Source: Ilyomonas sp965219515
GTDB lineage: Bacteria > Bacteroidota > Bacteroidia > Chitinophagales > Chitinophagaceae
Assembly: GCA_965219515.1 (NCBI GenBank)
Contig: OZ244776.1
Coordinates: forward strand, 3,534,001 to 3,598,000
Direction of reading: 5' to 3'
DNA length: 64,000 nt
The translations under genes and the position numbers were made by a program. Shown here piece by piece: positions 17,897 to 26,228 of this stretch; within the stretch, counting starts at the first letter, position 1; each line of letters starts with the position of its first letter. The notes beneath the pieces are model-generated. The model searched no databases. It was not told where the DNA came from and saw nothing but the letters and a program-made list of their open reading frames with translations.

Positions 17897-17970
17897 AACC
17901 ACAAAGGCACAAAGCGCACAGAGTAACACAAAGCCTTCGTGTATCTTTTTATCTTACTGACTTTGTGGTT
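17897..17970. repeat. Intergenic inverted repeat, CCACAAAGGCACAAAG family
   Basis: Arms AACCACAAAG (17897-17906) and CTTTGTGGTT (17961-17970) bracket repeated CACAAAG-like units in the gap between tyrA and the helicase gene. There is no U-tract. It is a dispersed-repeat type common in this window's intergenic DNA rather than a terminator. Confidence 0.55.
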
Positions 17971-17977
17971 CTGTTAC

Positions 17978-18817
17978 TCATTTAATTATCTTTTTAATCT
18001 TATTCGCATTCTCTATCAACTGCTGCAAGTATTCAACGTTTTCTTTTTCTAAACAGGCTTTAAATTTTCGCAGTTGCGAAATGTGTTCATTCAATACATC
18101 CAACACATTTTCTCTGTTCTGCATAAAGATAGGAACCCACATGGCCGGATTGCTTTTGGCAAGCCGCACCGTGCTTTCAAAACCCGCGGAAGCCAACCGG
18201 AAAATAGCATCTTCTTCTTTCTCTTTTTCCAATACGGTGTTGGCTAACGCAAACGATGTGATGTGCGAAATATGACTCACATAAGCTACCTGCATATCGT
18301 GGTCGTAGGCATTGAGATATACGAGATACATGCCTAAGGCTTTGTATAAATCTTCTGCCATTTGCACCGCATCGGCATCGCTTTCTTCTTTGTTGCAAAT
18401 CACGGTGGCTTTCTCCGCAAAAGCGCCATGCACGGCGGCTTCCGGTCCGCTGTATTCGGTGCCCCACATGGGATGCGTGGCTACATACCTGCCGCGGTTG
18501 GGATGATCTTTTACGGCATCAATTAAGTTTTGCTTGGTAGAACCGGTGTCTATAATTACCTGCGACTGAATGTTATCCAGCAATTGCGGCAACATAATTT
18601 CGCAGGCATTTACCGGAATGGCGAGAATGATGAGATCGGCTTTTACCACCGCTGGATATAACGGCAATATTTCATCGGCCAGATGCAACTCCAACGCTTT
18701 CTTCTGATTCTCTTTGTTGGCATCTACGCCGATTATATGCCTGGCAAAACCGTTCTCTTTTAACGCCATTGCCATGGAGCCGCCAATTAAGCCTGTACCG
18801 ATGATGGTGATGGTCAT
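17978..18817 (-). CDS. tyrA: Prephenate dehydrogenase
   Basis: 279 residues. N-terminal NAD(P) motif IIGTGLIGGSMAMAL, then STKQNLIDAV and HPMWGTEYSGPEAA (substrate-binding His region), and a C-terminal helical domain with SHISHITSFALANTV. It oxidatively decarboxylates prephenate to 4-hydroxyphenylpyruvate for tyrosine. It is the third gene behind the pheA attenuator. The gap to the aminotransferase is filled by a long inverted repeat (18821-18909) whose arm also encodes the aminotransferase's last residues. Confidence 0.93.
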   Translation of the reverse strand: MTITIIGTGLIGGSMAMALKENGFARHIIGVDANKENQKKALELHLADEILPLYPAVVKADLIILAIPVNACEIMLPQLLDNIQSQVIIDTGSTKQNLIDAVKDHPNRGRYVATHPMWGTEYSGPEAAVHGAFAEKATVICNKEESDADAVQMAEDLYKALGMYLVYLNAYDHDMQVAYVSHISHITSFALANTVLEKEKEEDAIFRLASAGFESTVRLAKSNPAMWVPIFMQNRENVLDVLNEHISQLRKFKACLEKENVEYLQQLIENANKIKKIIK

Positions 18818-18820
18818 GAT

Positions 18821-18909
18821 GAATTATGAATTATGAATGATGAGTTATGAATGAAATTAAGATGCTGACAACAGCCAATCTATAATTCATCATTCATAAT
18901 TCATAATTC
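18821..18909. repeat. Intergenic inverted repeat, GAATTATGAATTATGAATGA family
   Basis: Two 23-bp arms (18821-18843 and 18887-18909) are perfect inverted complements, made of AT-rich units GAATTATGA. They bracket about 43 bp between tyrA and the aminotransferase. The right arm reads in frame into the aminotransferase end, giving its last residues MNYE and stop. Related arrays occur at 15398-15424 and 39119-39216. Confidence 0.75.
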
Positions 18910-20124
18910 TTGTTATTGCTTCTTCAAATTTTTCGATGGAACCGCATAAGCTGATGCGGATATAACCGTTGCCGGCACTGCCAAAAATACCACCCGGCGT
19001 GATGAACACATTGGCATTGTAAAGCACATTATCACTTAAGGCATAGCCGTCCTGATATGTTGATGAAATTTTTGCCCAGATGAATAAACCAGCCTGTTGT
19101 TTTGAGTAAGAGCATTGCAAAGCGTCAAGCAACTCATACACTTTTTCTCTTCGTTGGGCATATATTTTATTAATGCTTTCGTACCAATCCTTATCTAAGT
19201 TCAAAGCCTTTGCTGCCGCGAGTTGCAGCGGAAGAAACATGCCGCTGTCCATATTGCTTTTAAAGCGCAACACATCATCAATCCGTTCTTTCGCACCGCA
19301 CAACACACCAACACGCCAGCCCGCCATATTCTGACTTTTGCTTAATGAATTTAATTCTACCGCAATGTCTTTTGCGCCTTCAACGCGTAATAAACTCATC
19401 GGAGTATCGTTCAGAATAAAACTGTACGGATTATCGTGACAGATGAGGATATTATGTTTTTGCCGAAGGCGATGATTTGTTCAAATAATTGTTCTGTTGG
19501 CAGTTGCCCGGTTGGCATCTGCGGATAATTTACCCACATCAGTTTCACCTTTGATAAATCTGCTTTTTCCAACGCTTCAAAGTCGGGAAAATAATTGTTT
19601 TCTTCTTTTAAAACGTACTCCGTACAAACGCCGCCGGCAAGCTGCACCGCGCTGCGGTATGTTGGATAACCGGGATTGGGAACAAGGGCTTCATCGCCTT
19701 CATTCAGGTACGTCATGCAGAGGTGCATGATGCCTTCTTTGCTGCCGATAAGTGGTAAAATTTCGGTGTCAATGTTTAATGCAACATCGTAATATTTCTG
19801 ATACCAACCGGCAAACGCCTGGCGCAAGACGGGCGAGCCTTTGTAGCTCTGATAGCCGTGTACATCGGGCTTTGCGCTTTCTTCCTGCAGCGTTTTTATT
19901 ACATCGGGATGCGGCGGCAGATCGGGATTGCCGATGCCGAGATTGATAATGTTTTTGCCTTGTTTGTTCAGCAAATCTATCTCCCGCAATTTTTGAGAGA
20001 AGTAATATTCGTTAATGTGCTCTAAGCGTTGTGCTGTAGTAAAGCCCCCATCCCCTAAAGGGGAGTTTTTAGCCCGTTGATTGTTTGTTACCTGCTTCAT
20101 TGTTCGATTTGTAATCAAAGTCAT
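18890..20124 (-). CDS. Class I/II PLP aminotransferase (aromatic/aspartate type), frameshifted
   Basis: Two frames, 19411-20124 and 18890-19399, together make one aminotransferase of about 400 residues. The N-terminal part has NLGIGNPDLPPHPDV, GSKEGIMHLCM, NPGYPTYRSAV and the PLP-contact WVNYPQMPTGQ. The C-terminal part has the PLP lysine region NSLSKSQNMAGWRVG. At the T5 run 19457-19461, adding one base restores AFGKKHNILICHDNPYSF, the normal continuation. The position between pheA and tyrA suggests transamination of phenylpyruvate and 4-hydroxyphenylpyruvate. The first 28 residues include KNSPLGDGG, encoded by a palindromic repeat, so the true start (20124 or ATG 20100) is uncertain. Confidence 0.8.
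20042..20070 (-). repeat. Coding palindromic repeat inside the 5' end of the aminotransferase gene
   Basis: Same unit as 13077-13104 with one main change (CCCCCATCCCCTAAAGGGGA core). In the aminotransferase frame it encodes KNSPLGDGGF just before the conserved start TTAQRLEHINEYYF. Two copies in the same orientation thus extend the N-termini of two aro enzymes with nearly the same peptide. Confidence 0.75.
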
Positions 20125-20152
20125 ATTTACTTACGCTGTTACCAACTTCCCT

Positions 20153-20989
20153 TCAGCGGCTGGTGGCTTTACCGCTTTTATACACACCATATATTTTTAC
20201 TTCTTCTGTTAAGACTTTCATTTTATCAATCACGTTATCAAATTGTTCTTTATTGTCAAACTCCATATCTGCATGAAAGCTGTACTTAAAATCGCTGCCG
20301 GGTATGGGAAAACTTTGCAGTTTGCTTAAATTAATATCGCCTTCGGCAATGGCGGTTAACACCTTTGCCAGACTGCCTTTAGAATGATTGGTGTGAAAAT
20401 TTACCGATGCTTTGTTGGCATTTTCAATTGTTTCTGCTTCCTCTTCTCTTTGCAAAATTAAAAAACGCGTGTAGTTATTTTTTAGCGTATGAATATTTGG
20501 GGCAATCAAATGTAAATTGTATAGCTCTGATGCCAGCTTGCTTGCAATGGCCGCAATATGTTTGCTTTTGTGCTGATGAACATGCCTGGCGCTTAAGGCC
20601 GTATCTTCCGTTTCTACCAGCTTCCAATTGTATTTGTCGAGATAAGCCAGACATTGTTGCAACGCCATGTAATGAGAATGCACTTCACGAATATCGGCCA
20701 GCACAACGCCATGATTTACCATCAGATTTTGCCCGATTTGCAGGTAAATTTCACCCGTAATTGTCAGGTTGCTTGTTTGCAATAAATTGTAGTTGGGCAA
20801 AATGCTGCCGGCAATTGAATTTTCAATTGCCATTACGCCGCCATCGGTTTCTTTTTTGTTCTGCGCCGCTTTAATCACCTCTCTGAACGTAGCGCAGGGC
20901 AATACTTCTGCGTCAATGCCAAAATATTTGCGCGCGGCTTCCTGATGAAAAGAGCCTTCATAACCTTGTATCGAAACTTTACTTGCCAT
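20153..20989 (-). CDS. pheA: Prephenate dehydratase with C-terminal ACT domain
   Basis: 278 residues. The dehydratase domain (about 1-180) has GYEGSFHQEAARKYFG, GGVMAIENSIAGSI and NYTRFLILQ with the catalytic TRF. A regulatory ACT domain follows (about 200-270, LAKVLTAIAEGDINLSKLQS). The usual ESRP phenylalanine contact is QSFP here, as in several Bacteroidota enzymes I recall. It converts prephenate to phenylpyruvate. It is the first gene of the aromatic run and is preceded by a Phe/Tyr-codon leader peptide and terminator, so expression should respond to charged tRNA-Phe and tRNA-Tyr. Confidence 0.94.
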   Translation of the reverse strand: MASKVSIQGYEGSFHQEAARKYFGIDAEVLPCATFREVIKAAQNKKETDGGVMAIENSIAGSILPNYNLLQTSNLTITGEIYLQIGQNLMVNHGVVLADIREVHSHYMALQQCLAYLDKYNWKLVETEDTALSARHVHQHKSKHIAAIASKLASELYNLHLIAPNIHTLKNNYTRFLILQREEEAETIENANKASVNFHTNHSKGSLAKVLTAIAEGDINLSKLQSFPIPGSDFKYSFHADMEFDNKEQFDNVIDKMKVLTEEVKIYGVYKSGKATSR

Positions 20990-21003
20990 TGTATATGTAA
21001 AAC

Positions 21004-21034
21004 AAAAAATCCCGGCTTTTAAAACCGGGATTTT
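21004..21034 (-). terminator. Attenuator terminator upstream of pheA
   Basis: On the minus strand AAAATCCCGG (21025-21034) pairs with CCGGGATTTT (21006-21015) across a 9-nt loop, and is followed by a U-rich tract. The tract ends 14 nt before the pheA ATG. Its 5' arm is shared with an alternative antiterminator helix (21020-21029 with 21071-21080). It also lies downstream of the FG-GAP gene and could end that transcript, but the leader peptide argues for an attenuator. Confidence 0.85.
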
Positions 21035-21080
21035 ATATTGATTAGTTTATGTTTACTTTTTGCAATACAACCCGGTTTTA
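21020..21080 (-). promoter_or_regulatory. Antiterminator helix of the pheA attenuator
   Basis: TAAAACCGGG at 21071-21080 (minus strand) is perfectly complementary over 10 bp to CCCGGTTTTA at 21020-21029. Pairing removes half of the terminator's 5' arm, so the two helices exclude each other. The first arm contains the UAA stop of the leader peptide. A ribosome that completes the leader therefore covers it and allows termination, while one stalled at the Phe/Tyr codons leaves it free. Confidence 0.8.
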
Positions 21081-21131
21081 CCTGTTAAAGTAAAAGAAAT
21101 AAAAGAAGTTGTATGTGCGTGATGTGTTCAT
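21078..21131 (-). CDS. pheL: Phe/Tyr-rich leader peptide of the aromatic operon attenuator
   Basis: A 17-codon open frame, ATG at 21129-21131 and TAA at 21078-21080, encoding MNTSRTYNFFYFFYFNR. Eight of nine residues from Tyr7 to Phe15 are Phe or Tyr (five Phe and three Tyr in total). Both amino acids are the end products of the genes downstream. The stop codon lies in the antiterminator arm, and the terminator follows by about 45 nt. No Shine-Dalgarno is seen, as is usual in Bacteroidota. It is too short for standard gene callers. The symbol pheL is by analogy with the enterobacterial leader, not homology. Confidence 0.82.
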   Translation of the reverse strand: MNTSRTYNFFYFFYFNR

Positions 21132-21183
21132 TGAGACTGCGAATGTAGAAACAAATTGATAAGAGACAAATTTTTTTGTTGAA

Positions 21184-21200
21184 GTCAATAAAATATTGAC
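21184..21200. promoter_or_regulatory. Palindrome upstream of the pheA leader
   Basis: GTCAATA-AAA-TATTGAC is a perfect 7-bp dyad about 53 bp upstream of the leader start and 18 bp after the stop of the FG-GAP gene. It could be an operator for the aromatic operon or a weak hairpin in the FG-GAP 3' end. The only nearby -7 candidate (TCAATTTG, one mismatch) lies at about 21151-21158. Confidence 0.35.
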
Positions 21201-21217
21201 TGTTATATTATAATATT

Positions 21218-24200
21218 TTATTGGCTCAGTTTATAAGTTAATACTGGCTGATTATTGCACCCTACTAATAAATGATTATTAACAACAGATGAACTTCTTA
21301 CATCGCCTCTGATAGTTAAGCCAGACTTCAATTGCGATACATAACTAAAGTTTCCTTTGCCATCGTTCAACAAAACAATACCATGATTCGCATCTTGTTT
21401 AGAGAGCCGGATGCGGTTGTAAGCATTGTTTCCAAAAAGAAGCAAATCATCATAACCATCGTTATTTATATCTATATTTAGTATGTTGTAAACAGGAGAA
21501 TACTGTGCTTCTATAGGTAATTTTTTTTGTATAAAGTGGCTACCTGTGTTTTTAAAATAACTGGTTGCTAAAACTGAAACCTCGAGTGGTTGTAAAGAAG
21601 ATAACTGTTTAGCCGGAATGATAGTCTCGATTGTTGCATCTGAATAAGACGAATAGTCGTAAAACGTTTTGCGCAAAGAAGGAATTTGAGCTGTAATATC
21701 ATCCATGGCAGCAAAGGGATAAGCTTTGCCTGCGATATAACTGGTAAGCACCGGTTCCGCCGAACCATTACTATCAATATCAGTATCATACAATTGTAAA
21801 GGTTCTTTTTGCGAAGCTTTTAATTGTGTATTTAAGCCATGATTGCCTATCAGAATATCTACTTTCCCATCTTTATCAAAATCGCAGGCAATAATTGTGT
21901 TCCACCATCCTTTTTTATTGACTAATGAATCGTTCATAGCAGATGCAACAAGCGTGTTGCCATCATTTTCAAAAATTGTTGGCGCCATCCATTCTCCTAC
22001 CACAATCAAATCTTTTTTCTTATCATTATTCACATCGGCCCAAACAGCATCAGTAACGATGCCTATACGGTTAATAGATCGGTTCCATTTATTTGTTTCA
22101 TCCGTAAATTTTCCCGTGCCATCATTAATGTAGATGCTACTTTTACAGGACAGCGACCATTTTCCCGGAACAACTTTGCCACCCACAAATAAATCCATGT
22201 CGCCATCGCCATCTATGTCGTAAGGGCGAACACAACTTTTACTGCCAAAATTTGATGGCAGTGCGTCTTTCTTTCTTACAAAATTTCCTTTGCCATCATT
22301 TATATATAAACGGTCGGCTAATAGTGGTGAGTTTTCACTATAATCGTCATAACCGCCTGATGCAATGTATAGGTCTGGTTTGGTATCGCCATTCGCATCA
22401 AAGAAAGTGGCATCGGTATCTTCGCTGGCCGAATCCGCAGCAATGGCAGCTTGATTTGACTGACGAAAATAATGTGATTTATTCCGGATAAATAATGCTC
22501 CGGCATTGCCTTCCGAGCCACCAATATATATATCTGGTAAGCCATCGCCGTTCACATCTGCGGTAGCCATGCAGGGACCTTCGTGAGAATAGAAATAAGG
22601 AAGAAGAATCTGCCTTGTAAAATCATTTACTACATTCTCTTTGTGCGAGTAACTGAAAATGCTGTCTTGTATAAAAAAAGGCTGTATTTCAGGTTTATGA
22701 TAACTATATTTTTCTTTTGCACTTGCAATGTTTAGCAAAATGGTTTGATTCGTTTTTACGTTTGTCAGCAATTGTGTTTCATTCGTAGGCCAAACGATTC
22801 TTAAGGAATCTATACTTGCATGGTTGCCCAATCCAATGTGGATAGCGTCGGTAATGCCCGACTGATAGCCACGGGTTGACAGTTGCTCATAATACTGTGT
22901 TATACCTTTTGTGTAAACAAAAATTTTTGTACCAAAGCCTTGTTTATTTTGTGATGAGCCTTGCAACATCAATCTCAGGTAATTATTTTTTGTAACGATG
23001 TTGCTGTTATTTTTATAAATACCTGCTTCTTCATCCATATTGTTGATGATTAAATCCAAGTCGCCATCATTGTCTAAATCTGCATATACAGCACCATTCG
23101 AATAAGAAGGATGATCTAATCCCCATGCTTTTATTTTGTTTTCAAACTGATCATTTCCTTTATTTTGAAAGATGTAATTGTCTATTAGAATGCCCTGCAT
23201 ATTTGATATGTATTCATTGGGTGTAACAACGATGCCGTTTTGCTGCATTTGCACCGATTTATCCAGTGAATATTTTATAAACTGAAGATTTGTATTATCT
23301 CTCTTATAACCATTGCTGACGAATAAATCCTTCAACCCGTCGTTGTCAAAATCTGCAAGCAGAGGACTCCAGCTCCAGTCTGTGTTTGAAATGCCGGCAA
23401 GCTGTCCAATCTCGCTGAAAGTGCCGTCGCCGTTGTTTTTCTGCAGGCTGTTTTTCATATACTGATAATCAAACCCATCATTAAATAACATTTGAAATTT
23501 ATCGTAGTTATCGGCGCCTACGTGCATCTTGATATTATGATTGTCTTCGGGCAGCATATCCAGCTCACAGATGTCGGGCAAGGCATCGTTGTTATAATCT
23601 GCAACATCGCATCCCATTGAATAGAGTGATGTATGATCAATGTGTTTATTTAGTTGCTCGCTAAATGTGCCGTCATGGTTATTGATGTATAAGTAATCGC
23701 CTTCATTAAAATCATTGCCAATATAAATGTCCGGCCAGCCATCCATGTTAATGTCTGCCGTGCTTAACCCCAGGCTAAAAGTTAGCACATTTGAGCTTAT
23801 GCCTGAAGCTGCCGTTACATCTGTAAAATGACCGTTATCATTTCTATATAATTTATTTTCTAAGTTCTTATCAGCAGTTTGCCTGCGAAGCTGCGAATGT
23901 TCATGTAAGCCTTTGGAATATTTCGGTGCCGATTGGTTGATGAGAAACAGGTCTAAATCGCCATCCTTGTCGTAATCGAAGAAAGAAGATTGTGTTGAAT
24001 AGCCGGCATTATCAATTCCATACTTAGCGGCTTCTTCGGAGAAGGTAAGATTGCCATTATTGATAAAGAGCAAATTCTTTCTGAAAGAAGGATTGGCAAG
24101 TCCGGAACGGCAGATGTAAATATCGAGTTTGCCATCACCGTTTATATCTACCATTGTTACGCCTGTACACCAGCCTTCGTTGGCGGCAATGCCAGATTTT

Positions 24201-24496
24201 TCAGTAATGTCTTCAAACCGAAAATTGCCTTTGTTTATATAGAGCCTGTTCTTCACCATATTGCCTGTAAAGCATATGTCGGGTAAACCATCATTATTAA
24301 TATCACCCACAGCTACGCCACCGCCATTATAGAAATAAGGATATTGCATAACATTAAATTCGCTATGAGTTTCCTGTAATAGGTTGCGAAAGTTAATACC
24401 TGTTTCATCTCCCGACATTTTAGTAAATAAGGTATTGGAATGTTTACCGCAGGAAAACAAAAACAATATTAATAACAGAAAAAGCCAGCGTAACAT
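21218..24496 (-). CDS. FG-GAP/VCBS repeat and ASPIC/UnbV-type surface lipoprotein
   Basis: 1092 residues. The lipoprotein signal LLLILFLFSCGKHSN gives lipid-anchored Cys16. At least a dozen FG-GAP/VCBS repeats follow, with the calcium-binding pattern D-x-D-x-D-G (for example GDINNDGLPDICFTGN, DYDKDGDLDLFLI). An ASPIC/UnbV-like region sits near the middle (GFGTKIFVYTKGITQYYEQL, then IHIGLGNHASIDSLRIVWP). Such proteins frequently follow susC/susD genes in Bacteroidota; a carbohydrate-binding or surface-presentation role is presumed but unproven. It lies 101 bp after susD and is probably the last gene of the susCD operon. Confidence 0.88.
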   Translation of the reverse strand: MLRWLFLLLILFLFSCGKHSNTLFTKMSGDETGINFRNLLQETHSEFNVMQYPYFYNGGGVAVGDINNDGLPDICFTGNMVKNRLYINKGNFRFEDITEKSGIAANEGWCTGVTMVDINGDGKLDIYICRSGLANPSFRKNLLFINNGNLTFSEEAAKYGIDNAGYSTQSSFFDYDKDGDLDLFLINQSAPKYSKGLHEHSQLRRQTADKNLENKLYRNDNGHFTDVTAASGISSNVLTFSLGLSTADINMDGWPDIYIGNDFNEGDYLYINNHDGTFSEQLNKHIDHTSLYSMGCDVADYNNDALPDICELDMLPEDNHNIKMHVGADNYDKFQMLFNDGFDYQYMKNSLQKNNGDGTFSEIGQLAGISNTDWSWSPLLADFDNDGLKDLFVSNGYKRDNTNLQFIKYSLDKSVQMQQNGIVVTPNEYISNMQGILIDNYIFQNKGNDQFENKIKAWGLDHPSYSNGAVYADLDNDGDLDLIINNMDEEAGIYKNNSNIVTKNNYLRLMLQGSSQNKQGFGTKIFVYTKGITQYYEQLSTRGYQSGITDAIHIGLGNHASIDSLRIVWPTNETQLLTNVKTNQTILLNIASAKEKYSYHKPEIQPFFIQDSIFSYSHKENVVNDFTRQILLPYFYSHEGPCMATADVNGDGLPDIYIGGSEGNAGALFIRNKSHYFRQSNQAAIAADSASEDTDATFFDANGDTKPDLYIASGGYDDYSENSPLLADRLYINDGKGNFVRKKDALPSNFGSKSCVRPYDIDGDGDMDLFVGGKVVPGKWSLSCKSSIYINDGTGKFTDETNKWNRSINRIGIVTDAVWADVNNDKKKDLIVVGEWMAPTIFENDGNTLVASAMNDSLVNKKGWWNTIIACDFDKDGKVDILIGNHGLNTQLKASQKEPLQLYDTDIDSNGSAEPVLTSYIAGKAYPFAAMDDITAQIPSLRKTFYDYSSYSDATIETIIPAKQLSSLQPLEVSVLATSYFKNTGSHFIQKKLPIEAQYSPVYNILNIDINNDGYDDLLLFGNNAYNRIRLSKQDANHGIVLLNDGKGNFSYVSQLKSGLTIRGDVRSSSVVNNHLLVGCNNQPVLTYKLSQ

Positions 24497-24549
24497 ATTT
24501 ATAATTAAACTTTACTTTTTTATCGTTCATTCAAACCTAAAGAAATAAA

Positions 24550-24577
24550 TAAGGCAGAATATTTCTATCCTGCCTTA
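24550..24577 (-). terminator. Hairpin between susD and the FG-GAP gene
   Basis: TAAGGCAG (24550-24557) pairs with CTGCCTTA (24570-24577), followed on the minus strand by TTTATTTC. It is a moderate terminator that may lower expression of the FG-GAP gene relative to susCD, as seen for susCD operons in general. Confidence 0.5.
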
Positions 24578-24597
24578 ATATCAATAGTAAGAAATGT

Positions 24598-26208
24598 TTA
24601 TCGCTTATCCCACCACAACGGTGTACCGCCGGTATCAGGCCCGCCAAGCATTTGAACTGCTTTGGTTACACCGGCAGCATTGGTGCTGCGTTCGCCGGCG
24701 GTAAAGTTGATACGGCGGATAAATTTAGCTGTTGAAATGGTACCACCACTGTTGTTAACAACAACAGGAAATAATATAGGATAGCCGGTTCTTCTAAATT
24801 CGCTCCATGCTTCCTGCCCTTCAGGATAAAGTGAAATCCATTTTTGGGTAATGATGCGTTCCAAATTGGTTTGGAATGGCGCAGCCCCATCCCATTTTAT
24901 AGTAACCGTGCTCAAATAGGGAGAACCTGTTTTTATGTCGTTCTGACCAAGCATTACTGCATTCGGGTCAATATATTGCTGTTCTGTGCTGGATGCGTCA
25001 TTTATATAAGAAGTGCCATCTAAGCCATACTGTGCAAAAGAAGTCGTGATTCCGGTTTCATAATCAGTTTTTGCATCGCCTGCACCAGACCAGCCCCGAA
25101 GAGCAGCTTCCGATTTTAAAAACCAGGCTTCAGCAGCTACCATTAGTTGTACTTTAGTACCCGGGCGGCTGGAAAAAGTTACAAGTTTAGAATAATTTGT
25201 ATAACGGGAACCAGCATCTATATTAATGCCTTCGCGAATACCAATGTACTGACCGGCTACTTTAGGATCGGTTGCCTTTAAAGCGTACTTGGCAATTCTG
25301 CTGTCGTTGTATCCATTCATGTAAGTAGCAATCGGGGCACCCAAACGAATATCGCCCCAACTATTATTGATAACATCTAATGGATGGTCGTTGTCACCAA
25401 TATTCACAAAGCAATTGTCATCATTGATTTTTAATAAACCGATCGGGTTTGCCAGTGCTTTCTCACCTTCTGCTTTTGCTTTTTCAGGATCCGCATATAC
25501 AATGCGCATAGCAAGGCGCAATCTTAATGTATTGGCAAACTGACACCACTTTGCATAATCACCGCCATAAGACAAATCATAATTGGTGAAGGTCTTCGGA
25601 GCACCCGACTGTACCAGTTCTGTAAAAACATTAATAGCCGAATCTAAATCATTAAAGAACTCATAATAAGTATCTTTTTGAGAATCGTAATCCACACTGC
25701 CATCAGCATTTAACTGACCGTAGTGAGAGTATATAATAGGTCCGTAAATATCACTTACACGGTGCATTGCTTCTACTCTCAGAATTTTTGCCCACTGATA
25801 ATAAGATGCGTATTGCGGATCTTTAGTAGCGTTCAAAACCGATTGAATATTACCCATCACATTGTTATAAGCCCAGTCCCATGGATAAGAGTTCCAGCCA
25901 TCTACAAGAAAGTAATTTGTATTGTTGATATTACTTTGAAACGGTGTAGGAGACATCATATAACCTGAGTAAACATCAGCAATTAAATTTTGCTGAAGCT
26001 GGTATGCCCATGCAGGGTTACCAACATAAACATTTAGCTGCGCTTGCTTTAGCGGTGTTGCCAGATTCTGGTAATCTACCGCAAGCTGTTCGTTGGTAAT
26101 GCCGGTAGGATTTGTATTGTATTCATCAAACTTTTTTGTACAACTTGTTGCTACCAGCGTAAGCGCTGCAAAAGCAAGTGATGAATAGATAAGCTTTATT
26201 GATTTCAT
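24598..26208 (-). CDS. SusD/RagB-like nutrient-binding outer-membrane lipoprotein
   Basis: 536 residues with lipobox TLVATSC (Cys23) followed by TKKFDEYNTNPTGIT, the typical start of the SusD-like family 2. The helical TPR-like core includes MHRVSDIYGPIIYSHYG and NTLRLRLAMRI, and a C-terminal EGQEAWSEFRRTGYP motif common to the group. It caps the SusC transporter at the outer membrane and binds an oligosaccharide. It is immediately downstream of susC (20-bp gap), forming an uptake pair. Confidence 0.94.
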   Translation of the reverse strand: MKSIKLIYSSLAFAALTLVATSCTKKFDEYNTNPTGITNEQLAVDYQNLATPLKQAQLNVYVGNPAWAYQLQQNLIADVYSGYMMSPTPFQSNINNTNYFLVDGWNSYPWDWAYNNVMGNIQSVLNATKDPQYASYYQWAKILRVEAMHRVSDIYGPIIYSHYGQLNADGSVDYDSQKDTYYEFFNDLDSAINVFTELVQSGAPKTFTNYDLSYGGDYAKWCQFANTLRLRLAMRIVYADPEKAKAEGEKALANPIGLLKINDDNCFVNIGDNDHPLDVINNSWGDIRLGAPIATYMNGYNDSRIAKYALKATDPKVAGQYIGIREGINIDAGSRYTNYSKLVTFSSRPGTKVQLMVAAEAWFLKSEAALRGWSGAGDAKTDYETGITTSFAQYGLDGTSYINDASSTEQQYIDPNAVMLGQNDIKTGSPYLSTVTIKWDGAAPFQTNLERIITQKWISLYPEGQEAWSEFRRTGYPILFPVVVNNSGGTISTAKFIRRINFTAGERSTNAAGVTKAVQMLGGPDTGGTPLWWDKR

Positions 26209-26228
26209 ATTCTCCTTATTTACTTTAA

